Assembly (NCBI GenBank): GCA_002633025.1
Contig: NMRB01000101.1
Coordinates: forward strand, 604,226-668,225
DNA length: 64,000 bases
Source: Notospermus geniculatus
Taxonomy: Eukaryota > Nemertea > Pilidiophora > Heteronemertea > Lineidae
Reading direction: 5' to 3'
Shown here: positions 24,979 through 37,400 of the stretch, one piece after another
How the letters are laid out: the number at the start of each line of letters is the position of its first letter
Position numbering within the stretch: the stretch's first letter is position 1
Notes under the pieces: generated by a model
Told to the model about the DNA's origin: nothing
Database searches by the model: none
What the model saw: the letters and a program-made list of their open reading frames with translations, nothing else
Program-made: the position numbers and the translations under genes

Positions 24979-26039
24979 TTTATCACGCCATGAATTAGGT
25001 TTACATGTCGTTCCGTTCTGTGCATTCCCGGTGTTTGAATCGCCCTAGAAAGTAGAGAAGCTGAGACGTGAGATCTGCAAGGTAGGTGTTCAGGAGCAAT
25101 GCTCAGGTGTTGAAGACGCCCCAGGTCAAATTCACGGCCGACACGGAATCAGTTCCGTTAAGTTCACATTGCAAAAAAAAACGAGGACAATACGAAACAG
25201 GATATAACTCGGCCATGGACTAAATTCTAAATTGCGCTTTCAATGCATGAATTGTGATTTTCGAATTTATATTATTTTATTATGAAATGATTCAGAGTAG
25301 ACAAATCTACAGCTTTTTATTTCATTTTCTACCATGTCTACATGTAGGCCAAATCAAGGATGGATGAAGTTTTGGCGGGGAGGACAGGCCAGGCTGATTA
25401 TTTTGCATTTAGAACGACGATGAAGAGTGGACTGCAGACAGCGGATACACAAGCGGCACAAAGCGAGAAGTACTCAAGGCAACCAGCGCCAAGGTCAATT
25501 TGAAGAATCCAGCAGTTTGTAGGCATATTTCCTGAGTTCGGACAGAATTTCATGAAAATATCATTCATCATAATGAGTAGGCTTTATTGAAACTGCAGCT
25601 GTTACGATCAACAGACAAGAATGCAATAACAGACTGTGATAACATCAACAGCTTGTAATAACAGACTGGAATGCACGACTTGTGACCTTGCTGATAACTC
25701 CTCAATGAATTACCGTCTGGTCGGGCTCACTGACCTGTAGTATTTGAGCTGCCAGAAACATGAGTCACTGAGAGGATAGCCCATTTTCAGTTCTCAGAAC
25801 AGCACCAATCAGTACTCAACCTACATGCTGTGTTGGATGAGACATGGTCCAGACAGCCAGAGAATGGAGGGTGTAGTATGTGAAAGTAGCACAAACGATA
25901 GGCCAACATCCTGTGATATAAACGACTGATTCTCAATCTTCTTAGCTGCTAGTGCTACGATACCAAATCTAAATCTTATGCGGAATTCCTAGATAACACA
26001 AACATTCTGCCTATGGTTGGTAATACAACCGGAAGGCCA
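24979..26039. other. Gene-free stretch, possible 5' region
   Basis: Fewer repeats than elsewhere and more CpG at 24980-25200. If 24892-24978 is a first exon, the promoter would be here. It holds the weak exon candidate at 25413-25535. Confidence 0.3.
25413..25535 (+). CDS. Candidate plus-strand terminal exon, unknown product (tentative)
   Basis: After a pyrimidine-rich acceptor (TTTTGCATTTAG, ending at 25412) there is an open frame of 40 codons with a polar, acidic start (NDDEEWTADSGYTSGTKRE), a basic end and a TGA at 25533. It lies in an otherwise gene-free stretch with little repeat content. No family is recognised and it may be chance. Confidence 0.2.
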   Translation, partial: NDDEEWTADSGYTSGTKREVLKATSAKVNLKNPAVCRHIS

Positions 26040-26168
26040 GTTCACATAGAGCTACACACTACACGGATAAGCCGGCGAACAACGGCTTCACAAACTTAAG
26101 GGTTCATGAACTGAAACCTGAATTGTTTGCAATTTTGCAAGTGTAGGTGTAGCTCTTTGTGAACACGG
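26040..26168. mobile_element. Short inverted-repeat element (AGAGCTACAC ends)
   Basis: GTTCACATAGAGCTACACAC at the left is mirrored by GTGTAGGTGTAGCTCTTTGTGAAC-like sequence at the right. Confidence 0.6.
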
Positions 26169-26294
26169 CATTAAGCCAACACATAATAAAGTATCCCAAA
26201 TATTGACATTTGATCAGCTACATGTACAGTAGGGCTTGGCCCAGCCTCAACTTGGCTGAACACCAATCTTCCTGTTTGGTCGTTAGACTGGAAG

Positions 26295-26343
26295 CCCGTC
26301 CTAACTCTTTTACGAAATGAATTAACAAATGTTAGGACGGGTA
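26295..26343. repeat. Hairpin with CCCGTCCTAAC arms
   Basis: CCCGTCCTAAC at 26295 is mirrored by GTTAGGACGGG at 26333-26343, with a 27-base loop. Confidence 0.65.
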
Positions 26344-27112
26344 GTGGCCATGCCGTTCTCAAATGTGATTGGTCAGGGGTGGCGCATGTGGCAGAAATTA
26401 GAACTACCATTTGAGCGGAGGACTGAACAAATGACGTCATTGATTCCCCACAAAACACACCGAAATAAGGGTTTTTCTGTGCATGTCAACAACTGAATCG
26501 ACATATGTTAGCCATCTTAGATTAGTAACTTCTATAATAACAGATAAAAACGTGGTTTAGGGGTTGAAAGCGAATGTTTGATCGAGTCAGTTTTCCCCAT
26601 GCATCACTCTGTACAAAAATGTACAGAGGAATACCGTCGATTAAATGTCTAAAATAGTGATTGTTCGGGCCTTAAAAACTTACCTGCATCATCCGTTCAT
26701 CCTCGNTTTGGTCGTCCACGCACCCTCATCAGGGAAGTTATAAATTCTGTAACATAATATAAATACAACTCGAGAGGCATAACGCTTTCATCCTGGTCTA
26801 ATTATTTTCGTAAAAACCTGAAATCTCTGGAGGAGTTTACAATTTCAGATCAGAAGAGAGATGGAATATGGTCCAGTTCACGCCATGCTACGGCTACGGC
26901 ACGCTACGCCGGTTGCTATGCCGTACCCCACATTTCTGAATCGACCTGCTTCACAACAAAAATCATTTAAATCAGGATTAGGATCAACAAACCTGATAAA
27001 AATTCTACATTTTTAATACCAAATCTCTGGTCCACAATAGTGGAGTAAATAAGAACAAGAAACCTTTTATTGTTTAAGATATCTGTATGTATCAAAGTGA
27101 TACACATTGATC
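26344..27112. other. Gene-free stretch
   Basis: No exon or element recognised; one N at 26706. Confidence 0.35.
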
Positions 27113-27373
27113 CAGGGTCGGATCCAGGGGGGGGGCGTGGGGGGCGTACGCCCCCCTATTTTTGGCAGACCAGTGATTTTTTTTAGCAAGAAAACTTCAA
27201 TCACATAAAAATTCAAGTTTTTTGCTCTCAGATGCCAGGAAAATGCATCTAAAAGCACTTAAATTGTCAAATTTTTCTGGGGGAGGACCCCCCGTTTCGG
27301 CTTCGCGCTCTTGGTGCTCTCCACCTCCGTCGAGCTACGCCCCCCCTTTCTGTCGGCCCTGGATCCGACCCTG
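27113..27373. mobile_element. hAT-like MITE with TTGATC flanks
   Basis: Perfect inverted ends of 17 bp, CAGGGTCGGATCCAGGG and CCCTGGATCCGACCCTG. TTGATC flanks both sides (27107-27112 and 27374-27379). The CAGGG end type is common in hAT MITEs. It belongs to the same family as 4469-4753. Confidence 0.88.
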
Positions 27374-27379
27374 TTGATC

Positions 27380-28933
27380 AGTTGATAGACCACGTGTGCA
27401 AACTCATGAATCATGAACTGACTGACCCCACGTTGGCCGGTCACCACAAATCAATGAACGATTTTACTACAAAAATACCTAAAAATCAGCAACAAAAACG
27501 ATTCAGCATGTTCAGTATCAAAAGTAGTACTAATACAACATTTCCATCAAATTGGTTTACTAAATTATCACAAATTAATACAGAAATAAAGCCGAAAATT
27601 TGTGGAAATTTCCACTATCAAATGCAAACAATAGCAATAGGATGCATGCACGTACGTGTAATGTTAGCAGTGTACACGCCTGGTGATACATGTGATAGGC
27701 CACCTCAGCTCAACCTATCAAGAAATTTTACAATAAATCTTATTATTTAATGATAAAATTCTCCGCTCTAACGTCTAAAACTCTTAAATCATTTCACTCA
27801 CCATGTAGTACGTAACCTCCCTTTTATCTAGTCCCATATCTGCCATTTTCATTTATCGATTTATGTGAAAAAAGGCCAAAATTAAGATCACTATGCGTCG
27901 CCGCGTGTGTGAAGCCAAGCGAGGAAAAAATTCTATCAATGGAAACTGGAGCGCCACCTTTAGGTCAGAGGTCATCTCGTCTGGCGGCAACAGAATTGGC
28001 GGGAAATGTTCCGTCGGGATCGGTGTAACATCTGCCAGTGTTGCCGTATGTCAGTGTTTCCCCATATTTTTTCGGAAACGCTGGCAGATAGATCGACACG
28101 TTTCTCTGTGAGACCCCTATTGTCATGTTGCAGCTTTTTCCTTTAGATAATAGTAGGGGAACACACACAGATGGGTAACATTCAGAAATGTTACACCAGT
28201 GTGATAGGAATCTTAGTCCCCAGGAATCAAGTTCAGTAACCATGATGATTTGAATGTAACCAACCTCTCATAAAGCAGACTAATGCAACCTGGACATTCA
28301 TTCCGAGGACAACCCGTCCTTTTACACCTGTCTTCTGGCAGCTCCTGTAAATTTGGGCGTGGCACTCAAATATTCTGGATGAAGTTGATTCAAAGGCACA
28401 ATTTGACCACGCTCATGAAAAATAAATTTTCATTCAATGGCTTTCGGGTGCATTAAAGGGCCTCTAGAGGCAGCTCACTATTAGGATACTAACAGTACCG
28501 GTACTTCTACTATGCAACAGGTGGCGCTAGCAACCATGAACTCATGAATTGTGAATCAAATGTTGACATTGATGAAATTTTACTTCAAAAATGATGCCCA
28601 AGTTGGATCCTCATGCCATCAATTCTCTGTTAGTAATCATATCAATATGCACTAAGGGCCGACACTTTGTATGAGTGTGGTACGATCAACGATTCAAGGC
28701 CGAGACTAGAGCAGCAAAAACTGAGAAAACAACATCATTTTTTTGTACAAAAACACTTTATCAACAAATACATCGAAATAAATTCTTTCTATTTCATCAA
28801 AATATACTCTCATTTTTAGGTGAGATATGCCTTTTGAAGACAAAATCAGCATTTAGAAAGAAAAACATCAGTATTTAGAATTCAGATGAAAACATAGAAA
28901 TTTAACAAAATCAAAACCAATTTGGGGGCAAAT
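27380..28933. other. Gene-free stretch
   Basis: A 122-codon plus-strand frame at 27382-27750 has no family resemblance. A short palindrome (CTGCCAGTGTT / GGCAG) is at 28034-28088. Nothing else recognised. Confidence 0.35.
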
Positions 28934-29013
28934 CATCCTGAGAACATCAGGTGTTCTTACACTCGCTCCCTTTGTCTCCGCGAGCGCTAAGAACCCCTGA
29001 TGTTCTCAGGATG
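28934..29013. repeat. 80-bp near-perfect hairpin
   Basis: The arm CATCCTGAGAACATCAGGTG (28934) continues to GTTCTTA and pairs with its inverted copy ending at 29013, with one mismatch in 26 bp. Pairing continues weakly through CACTCGC/GCGAGCG, leaving a loop of about 10-15 bases. It could be a solo MITE or a small-RNA precursor; the sequence does not decide. Confidence 0.85.
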
Positions 29014-29057
29014 GGGAAATGGCAAGATGCATGAGGACCTTTAATATCAAAGCTCAC

Positions 29058-29122
29058 AAAGTTAACTGGTTTCATCTCCCATCCCTATGGCTGAAGCACA
29101 GTGAAAGGATTGGGAACCAGTC
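29058..29122. repeat. 68-bp palindromic repeat, third copy
   Basis: Inverted copy of the repeat at 14752-14904, sharing CATCTCCCATCCCTATGGCT and GAACCAGT. Confidence 0.75.
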
Positions 29123-29430
29123 GCCCTGTGGCGGCTTCGTGAATAAGGGACCCTGGACGGTATCAAAATCACAATAAAGGTTGTAAACCACAAGTGGTTC
29201 CTAAGGTCAAGCCGGAAATGAGGACAGTGCGCATCTGAAGCCGTATCTCATTAATTCCATGTAGGCCTATGGATCGATTTCACATTCATTTGCGAAGTTA
29301 CCAACACAGAGTACATGTCACCCAGCAGGGCCAGCCAAAAACACCTGTCTATTAAGGTTAATTGCAATTTTAAACATTGGCTTCTTAATTAGAATGCTGA
29401 ACAAGGTACTAGTGACATCAATAGTAGTTT

Positions 29431-29622
29431 ATGGGACCCGTTCCAGCAAAAGCAGGCACTTGTCGCAACCAAGGAAAAAGTTAATGAATTACAACACAAT
29501 AGCTGAAATGTACGTCTCTGCAGTTGACAATTGTAGTGGACAGCAGTGATAATAGTTGAGTAAACTGATGACCAATGATGATCACCTGCAACAAGCACCT
29601 GCTTTTGCTAGAGCAAGTCATA
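29431..29622. mobile_element. MITE family 2 copy
   Basis: Starts GGGACCCGTTCCAGCAAAAG and ends with the inverted equivalent (CTGCTTTTGCTAGAGCAAGTCA). The interior has TGATAATAGTTGAGTAAACT and GATGACCAATGATGATCACC as in the other copies. Confidence 0.88.
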
Positions 29623-29682
29623 CATGTATGTTTTTGGAAGCTACAAGCAAAGCATGTCCACTGCCACTCTCTTTTAGCTCGT

Positions 29683-29934
29683 CAGGGGCATAGCTAGCTT
29701 TTTTGGCGAAGGGGACAAAATTGATCGAGTCTGAAGGGTGAAGCTGGAGGGGGTCTGGGGAAAAAATTGAAAATCTACACCCTCTCAGATGCATTTTCCC
29801 CACATCTGACACTACAATAACTTGGCTCAAAGAGGGGAAATGACCTTTTAGAACAAAAATTTGTTTTGTCCCTTTTTGCTTTGGGGTGCATTTGCCTCCC
29901 ATGCTCCCCCCTTAGCTAGGCCTACACGCCCCGG
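29683..29934. mobile_element. hAT-like MITE, diverged
   Basis: Left end CAGGGGCATAGCTAGC and right end, inverted, CCGGGGCGTGTAGGCCTAGC. The purine-rich interior is like the other CAGGGG elements. Confidence 0.55.
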
Positions 29935-30325
29935 CTCTTGGTTTGAAGTAGATGTCACCGTGACAAAGCCTATCGCACCTATTATAAAACACTTCTGAAT
30001 GTAGAATACAATAATAACAATTGTGTAAAATGTCAACTTATTTGGGTTCATTATTCTTATAACAAATGGAAGGAATAATCTGTTACAAAATGGAACATAA
30101 ATCATAAACATAAATCAACTCTTTGTAAAAAAACATCGTAAATAGACTGAGACGGACAATTAGGTGAATAGTAAATATTATGTCCTTTTATATCAAGGAG
30201 ATCCGAAGTTTGCCTTTTTAATACATCTAACATTTCAATGAAGTGGAACCTCTTTAATGGACACCTCTGCCAAGGGGACACTTCTCTAAGAAGAACACAA
30301 TACACAGCTCCACCTGGTGGTGGTT
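29935..30325 (-). other. 3' UTR / downstream flank of the dynein-like gene
   Basis: Lies just after the stop codon. No AATAAA is visible on the minus strand; ATTAAA variants occur at 30253-30258 and 30217-30222. The first of these is inside a family 5 MITE fragment (30236-30300: AGTGGAACCTCTTTAATGGA), so the natural poly(A) signal is not certain. Confidence 0.4.
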
Positions 30326-31482
30326 TTAGTCAAGTCTTTCAGATGGTGTGTTGGGTCGTGGCTGCGTGGACGACGTCTGGCCGTCGACTGATTCAGGAGG
30401 AGGAGGAGACGTATTCGTATCATCTTTTCCACTCCTTGCAGTGTCTGGTTGTGTTGATACGGACCCCCGCCCTCCATCATCAACTTGGTCATCTTGCCCT
30501 CCCTTCACTGGCGGTTGGGCCGAATTCACTGGTGACTCCGAAACATAAGTTTCTGTTTGTTCTGCTGATGTCGCTGTCCCTGCACGTTCCTCTCGTTGCG
30601 AAGCTACAGACCCAGTTTTTGACTGCCTACCCGTAGAAACAGGAGATTTGGTTTGCGATTTCTGTGCTGGGGATTCCGTCCGTGATTTCTGAGCCGGGGA
30701 TTTGGTTTGCGATTTCTGCGCCGGGGATTGCGTACGTGATGACACCGGTGGTGAACGTTTACTGTCAGATCCGACCGGGGATCCCCGAACCACAGGCGAC
30801 GCCTTCCCTTTTGGACTCAGAGATGAACCCAGCTCTGACTGCCGGGCAGAATACCGACTTTTGTCCGCATCGGTCACCTTCGATCTCTCACTTCTCTTCG
30901 ACCCTCTGGAAACATCACTCCGTTTCGACGCTCGCGATGCTGTCTCGCTGCGATGCGACCCTTGCGATCTCTGCGATCGTGCGTCGTCCTCGCCCCTCTC
31001 GGAAATACGACTCTGCTTATCCACCTTGCTCTCCGTTTTATCCGTCTTGCTCTCCGTTTCGAAAGACTCTGAATACTTCGTCGTTTCAGACTTCGCCAAA
31101 CTCTGCTTCGATGCATATCTTTCAGACTTCTCCGAGCGGGCGCTCGTGTCCGTCAACACAGATTCTTTTGAAGCATACTTGTCCTTCGAGGCCCCCTCAT
31201 CCTCAATGTGTTTCTCGTCCCTCTCCAACCGTAAACTCGGTGGATGTGGCGACGCTTTTGGCGTGAACGGCTTTGCAGACATCTGCGACTGCTGCGATGA
31301 GTACTGCTGCGATGCCGTTAGGTTCGACGGTGACGATTTATCCACCTCCTTTTCGACGACCAGCGGAGAAGCAGTTGAGCCTTGTTCTGATTCAAAATCG
31401 ACAATCCTTGGCGAAATCGCCAATTGCGCTTGTTTCATCGTGCGGTGGGCCTTGGTGCGTCTTGTGCTGCCTTCTGGGATAC
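30326..31482 (-). CDS. DNHD1: DNHD1-like exon 56: long polar C-terminal tail and stop codon
   Basis: This final exon encodes about 385 residues after the point where ordinary dynein heavy chains end. It joins exon 55 through a split Arg codon in frame. The tail is rich in Ser, Lys, Glu, Arg and Thr, with a tandem repeat of SPAQKSQTK-type units near 30640-30730 and many SER/SEK/KSE runs at 30830-31200. It is probably disordered, and the many Ser-Pro sites suggest phosphorylation. No domain is recognisable. The acceptor at 31483 is a clear CAG. The opposite strand is also open over much of this exon, but only the minus strand continues the dynein frame. The stop codon is at 30326-30328. Confidence 0.8.
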
Positions 31483-34400
31483 CTGTAAAAACATTCAGAG
31501 AATCGTCATCAAAAGCTGTACTATGTATTAACCTTTGAGCGCAGAGATGGAACAGGGGTACGTGGAACCTCCCTCACAAATGATGGAGACAGATTTTGGA
31601 GTTCCCCTTCTTACGGGACTCAAAAATCCCCGTCATTGGAACAGAGCACCACTCGGAGCGAACTGAATACATACCAGCGTCGATGATAAGTGCAGTACCA
31701 CACCTTGTCCACGACGAGACTGGCTGGTCGGACGGTAACGGTAGCACAAGTGAGCACACTTGTCGGGCCTTGTTCATGAAGACAGGGCAGTCGTATTTCT
31801 GGGTTTCGTCTTGAGTTGCTTGATCTTGTGACCTGGTGACAGCTTGAACGTGAACTGGAGGCATTGGGTTCATGTCATTTCTGAAAAGGATGGAAGAAAT
31901 GTTGGTTTATTACCACTTGGACCATTCCGATTTTGGGGGAAGGGGTAAAATGGGAAGGCGAAAGGGAATTTCTGCTGGTGATCACAATCATGTGACATGC
32001 CATAGAACGACACTCTCTGAAGAATCCTGTATGATAAATTCTCCTCTTCAGCTGATGATTGAGGAGGAAATAAAACTTACTCGGCCTTCGCCAGGCAATT
32101 CACTTCGGTATCCCATGATGCACCTTGGAGGTTCAATTCCTTGATGACGACACCGGCCTCGTCTTCTTCAAGTTCGGGACTCTTTGCTCGACTGCTGACG
32201 TCACAAACCAGAACCACCTGTAAAGAAAACCGAAAGAATTAAAAAGACCGTCTTCTTACTCCCACCCCCGAAATTTTACTCGTAACTCCTTTTTCTGAGC
32301 AGTTTGGTCAGCAAGCTGTCATAATTCGTGACTTGTCACTAGACGTTAAATGCTGGTAGTTGGAGTGGCACAGTGCAAACACCCATGCCTGCCACCATGA
32401 GGTCACAGGTTCAATCCCATCATTCCAGTGGCTTTATGTGGTTCAGAGGGCGATCTCTCCTCGACATCTTAAGTTTTCACTGAGTTTCTAGTTTCTTCCT
32501 AAGTAGTCTCCCCGCTTGATTGGTTTTTGCCGGAGGCTTCGGTTTCCTCCTACATTATTTACCTCATCTATCAGGCAATCACTCAGCACTGCCTTCTCCT
32601 GTCTCAGAGCCATGAACAAAGCCTGCGGATTGACAAGCCCACCCAACCAGACGGATCTAACTTGTCCTCGTGGTGCCGGCGTAGGCCCGTTGTTCAACAT
32701 CGGTACCATTCCATTCTTGACCCATTTGTACATCTGGTCGTAACGTTTCTTCAAATCTGAAGAAAAATTTGAGTTGTTTACTTCCACTCTGATAAACAGG
32801 CCCCCTTCTCTGCTGGAAGGGGAGGGGCAAACACACTTAGCTGTCATGTCCAAACTTTGTTCCTTTGTATCTGTATTAGATTTTTCCATCAGGGCCAAAG
32901 CTATAGCATTACTGTCCCTGGTAAGTACGGAAGAGACCATCTCAAGCTACTCATGTTCCTCACTTGGATGGGGTATTTTACTTGCCCTTGCAAAGACACA
33001 AGGTACAAGGCACCGCAGCTTACTATCCCATGCAATGGACATGAAGAGCTAGGGATGATTATCCAATATGGCCCTGGCTGGATTCAAACCCGGGACCTGT
33101 CGCTTGCCAAGCAGACATGATAACCACTAGGCTATCAAGGCTCCTCGGTACAGATGATTGGTATGGATGACATGAATTTGCCAGCACATACCTGTGAGCC
33201 AGGTTAGCAGTGTATGGGTACAAGGTTGGCAGTTTGGATGCACCCAGGTCGTCGGCACATTTTCTTGCTGTATACTTTTAGCCGTCTGCTGTAGTTTTGG
33301 CGGGATTGAGTCAGGACCGGTCAGCAGGCATTGCTGGAGCTCAAAGATGTTTTGACGGACGTGGCACAGGAGGGAATTCAACCAGAGACATTCCTGAAAG
33401 ATAAGACATGACGTTATTTTATTTTCAAACAAATGGCGGTGATAATCCCTAAAGCCAGCAGCACACCAGGTGATATCGCAAGCGATCTCATCGCCACCGA
33501 TCTTCTCACCAGCCTCCGCAGAGAAGTTGACTGTTCTCACCTGGAGCAGAACGTATCCGATGGATTCTGGCATCATGATACTCGTCGCCGTCGAGAAGCT
33601 CAAAACACTCGGACAGTGATACGGGAAGTTATAGGTCTCCTCAACGGAAAGTTTCGATTCATCTCCAAGTTCTAACAATGGCGGAAGATTCTCGGCGCAG
33701 AGCTCGAGAGCTGAACGGAGACGGAACATGCTGAGGTCGGCGAACGGCACCGGGGCGACATCGCCGGTGTCCATATGGGATGTCTCGTACAGGCGATCGA
33801 GGTGTTCAATGAAGGCATGGGAACTGTAAGGAAAATGGGAAATAACAGTGAAAATTCAAAAATATTGAAATTTTGAAATCAGGTAGTGAAACTTATCAGC
33901 AAATGCAGGAATGTAGAAAATCCTGAAATCCCTCCACTCATCTTTCCCCAGGTTTGAGCAGACGGTATCTTCTGTCAAAGTCTTCTAAAAGCCATGAAGA
34001 TGAAATGGAAAAAATTTGAAGAAACATTCTTCAAATGGTTTACAGGAACAACCTTTCTTCAAATATTTTTCAACCAATACCATAGGATGTGAGAAAACTT
34101 TGACAGAAGATAGATGCCGTCTGCTGGAATCTGGAACAGACGAGTTACTTACCTTGCTTCATTGTAAATTCGTTCCACATCCATTGGGAGGTCTAGAGCA
34201 CCAGCGGAGTCCATGTCTTTATTCTTCATTTGTTCCTCAAACCAACTGCCAAATTCTGTCACTTCTGGAAACGAGAGAAAGTTGGAGTTGAACTCAAGGG
34301 TTGGAATTCCTGGCACCAGGTTGATTGGTAAGTTCACAAACACACCCATCAAACAAACTCTATGAATGTTTGAATGTTAGGATGAGAAAATTAATATGGC

Positions 34401-37400
34401 ACTCCCACGTGTTTCCCAGTAAGGCTAGGAATACACCAAACGCGATATCGCGTGCGACAGGGCAACGTGTGTGATTTATGCTTTGAAAACCTTTGTTTGC
34501 GTGCATTGCGGCGGAAAAAGACTTTGCCACATGCATCAACGCATCGCGTTCGGTGTATCTGTAGCCTAAGGCCTCGAGGCCCCAGGGGCCAAAGTCAAGG
34601 CCCACTGGTAGCCCAATCTGAGAGCAAAGCATATAAATTCCAGGTTTACACATATTTTTTTTAAACAGCAGTTCAATCATACCAAAAATAGATAAGATCT
34701 ATTTTTGATCGTACCGATATTCGCTGGTGGAATCGGAATCTCCATGCTGCCAAGAATGATTGTCGGATTCTCAACGTTACTCATGATGTAATTCAAGATG
34801 GCGGTGACGTAATCGCGATCCCAGTCGAAGCTGACGACATTTCCGTACACGTAAGAGACAATCTGAAATGTGGAGTTGTTGAGATAACTTTTTTCAGATC
34901 ATGTAGTGCTCTGCTAGGCCTAGTTATTAGATACTGGTAACAGCAAAATAAACATGCCATTGGGTGCTCGGCTTCCAGCAGTATCTTCAAAGACTGGTCT
35001 ATTTTTAGGAGCTGTAACGGGAACCAACCTTTGACACGTTAGCACAGACTTTCTCGTTACTCAGTTCCTCCTCTTCTCCGACCGGCAAACTCTTCAGCAA
35101 AATCTCAATACTCTGTTGTAGGTGGACAGCGTTGAACGGCGACCATTGCGACATCCCCCGGCAGCCGAAGACCTGACGTGCCTGGAGGACGCCCTGACAG
35201 ACGGACAAACCGTAGATGTACGGAGCGATTTTCTGTGCGTTTGCCATCTCCTGGAGTTTTTCTACCAACTTGGGCGAAATCGATCGAAGGGCTGCAGATA
35301 TGGCTGAAATAGGCAAAAAAAAAGATTTTGAAATCATGGAACAGGAGAATTCGGGGCGGGGAGTGAGGAAGTAAGGTGACCAGTACCAGGAGCTCAGCTT
35401 CCTACATCTCTAAATGGTGTTGCTCCACACGAGAGTTTTCTCAACCAATTTGGTTCTCTGTGGGCAACTCATTCGTAGAAAACTGAGGACAGTTGTTTGT
35501 GTCATTGGTCTCGGCGTATTGTCCATTGAGAGCAAACCCATGTGAAAAATGAAAACCACCCCATTCGCCGCAAACCGCGGCGGACTCCGCTGTAGAGGAC
35601 ACGGACCTTTAGTTCACGTCCTTCACTGCTTGCTTACCCGTGCTCAGGACAGTTTTCGCTGGGGCGTATTCCAGTATGTCTGGTTCCGATGGACCCTCAT
35701 CACCAGCCGTTCCTCCACCGCCACCGTATGACTGCTGTCCCTGTGACCCTGCGTCGCCTTCACCCTCGGCCTGCTGCGCCCCACCATTCGTAGCGTCCTC
35801 CTTGATCAGGTCCAAGGTGACGTTATCCCAGGAAAGTTTGTGAAGTCGCTTCAGCATGAACTCTGGGACCCTCTCGCTCGGCTCGCTGGTCACCCAGATA
35901 CAGAACTTGCTCTGGCTGCGTTTTTCTTCATCCAGTCGAGCTGTTGATTGGAGACAAAATCCACATTAGACTTGGCGTAGTCAAATTTATGGACAAAATC
36001 CAAACAGAGACTTGACGATAGAAGATTTTAAAGTTAAAGTTTGGGATTGTAGTCTATCATTCAGTACTACAATCTGAGCATTTTAGACCGGTACTCCATT
36101 TATACACCTGGGTGGAGAGAGGCCAGTAAGGCAAAGAGACTTGCCCAAAGTCTCACGCAACAACGGTGCGATTCGAATCCGGGACCCTCTGACTGCTCGT
36201 CAGAGACCTGATGGAAAAATCAAATACAATACCATGACTACTCACCTCGACCCTTCATCACCCGGATCAAATTATAATTCAAAATTGGGAAGAATTTCTC
36301 TGGAGCAAGATGAAGATCCTCGATCAGGACCCAGCCATCGTTCTTCTCCGCCTGGTCGATGGCGATATCGGCCTGGAGCTCACAACCTTCGCTCATTTTG
36401 ATGTTCTCGACGGTGATGCCAAGATTCTGAAGAAAAAATTTGAAGATAGGTTATTCATTTTAGTATATAGATGGAGATTTCATCAAATATTTGTCAAATT
36501 CACTGCTTTTTCCAAAAAACTTTGAAGAAAGGTTGTTCATTTTAGTTATCTGAGAGAGATTTCACCAAATATTTGACAATGCACAGCTGGGCAAGACAGC
36601 AAATCTGAAATTTCCAAACTCACCTCCGCCAGTTCATTGATGGTCTGCACAGGATCCTTTGTCATCTTGATACTCGAGAGCGTCTGCTGCGATGAACTCG
36701 CTGCACCCGGCGGCAACAGGACCAGGATACCGTAATGATGATTACCCATGCTCTCCATGATGTCGTGAAGTGTCGGCGCAGGCTGTGGCGCCAGGCCGAG
36801 ATAGCGGGTGACGTATTTTGACATGGCGAGAGGAAGGCGGTCTGGGCGGAGCATACGTATGATGATCAGTTGATGAAGGTCCGATAACTGGTTGGACTCG
36901 GGGCTTGTGCTTCGTCTTGAGGTGGCGTCACCATCTGAAAAAACACCCGACAAAAATTGGTACCTTTTTTCATGACGTTTATTATCCTTAACAACTGCCA
37001 CAATCACTTTCTGTACATCATCCAACAAGCTGCAGGAGGAAACTGGAGTGGCGAAGAAAACCAGTGCTGTCAAAGAGACTTGCCCTCTCTATCACATGAA
37101 GGATGAGTTTGACTGGGGACTGAACCTGGGACATCAGAGGTGTCAGGTATTGACGTTTCCACTGCACCACTCTGACAACTCATAACTGACATCATAACTC
37201 AGAGCCATACAGGTAACTAGCCACAACAGCAATGATATAACACCAAACTAACCTTTATCTTGTGTGGGTGGCGTCTTCAGCACCGGCGGCAGAGGCATTG
37301 GTTCGTTCTCTGGCTCCTGAGACTGGTACCACGTCATCCACTTTTCAGAATCCTCAGCGACATTGACGCACATATTCGCAAGAGCGCCGGGCAGAACCGA

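Noticed and set aside
30702-31538. 278-codon plus-strand frame, rich in Cys/Asp/Ser
   Set aside because: It is the antisense of exon 56 of the dynein-like gene, whose frame continues from 55 upstream exons.
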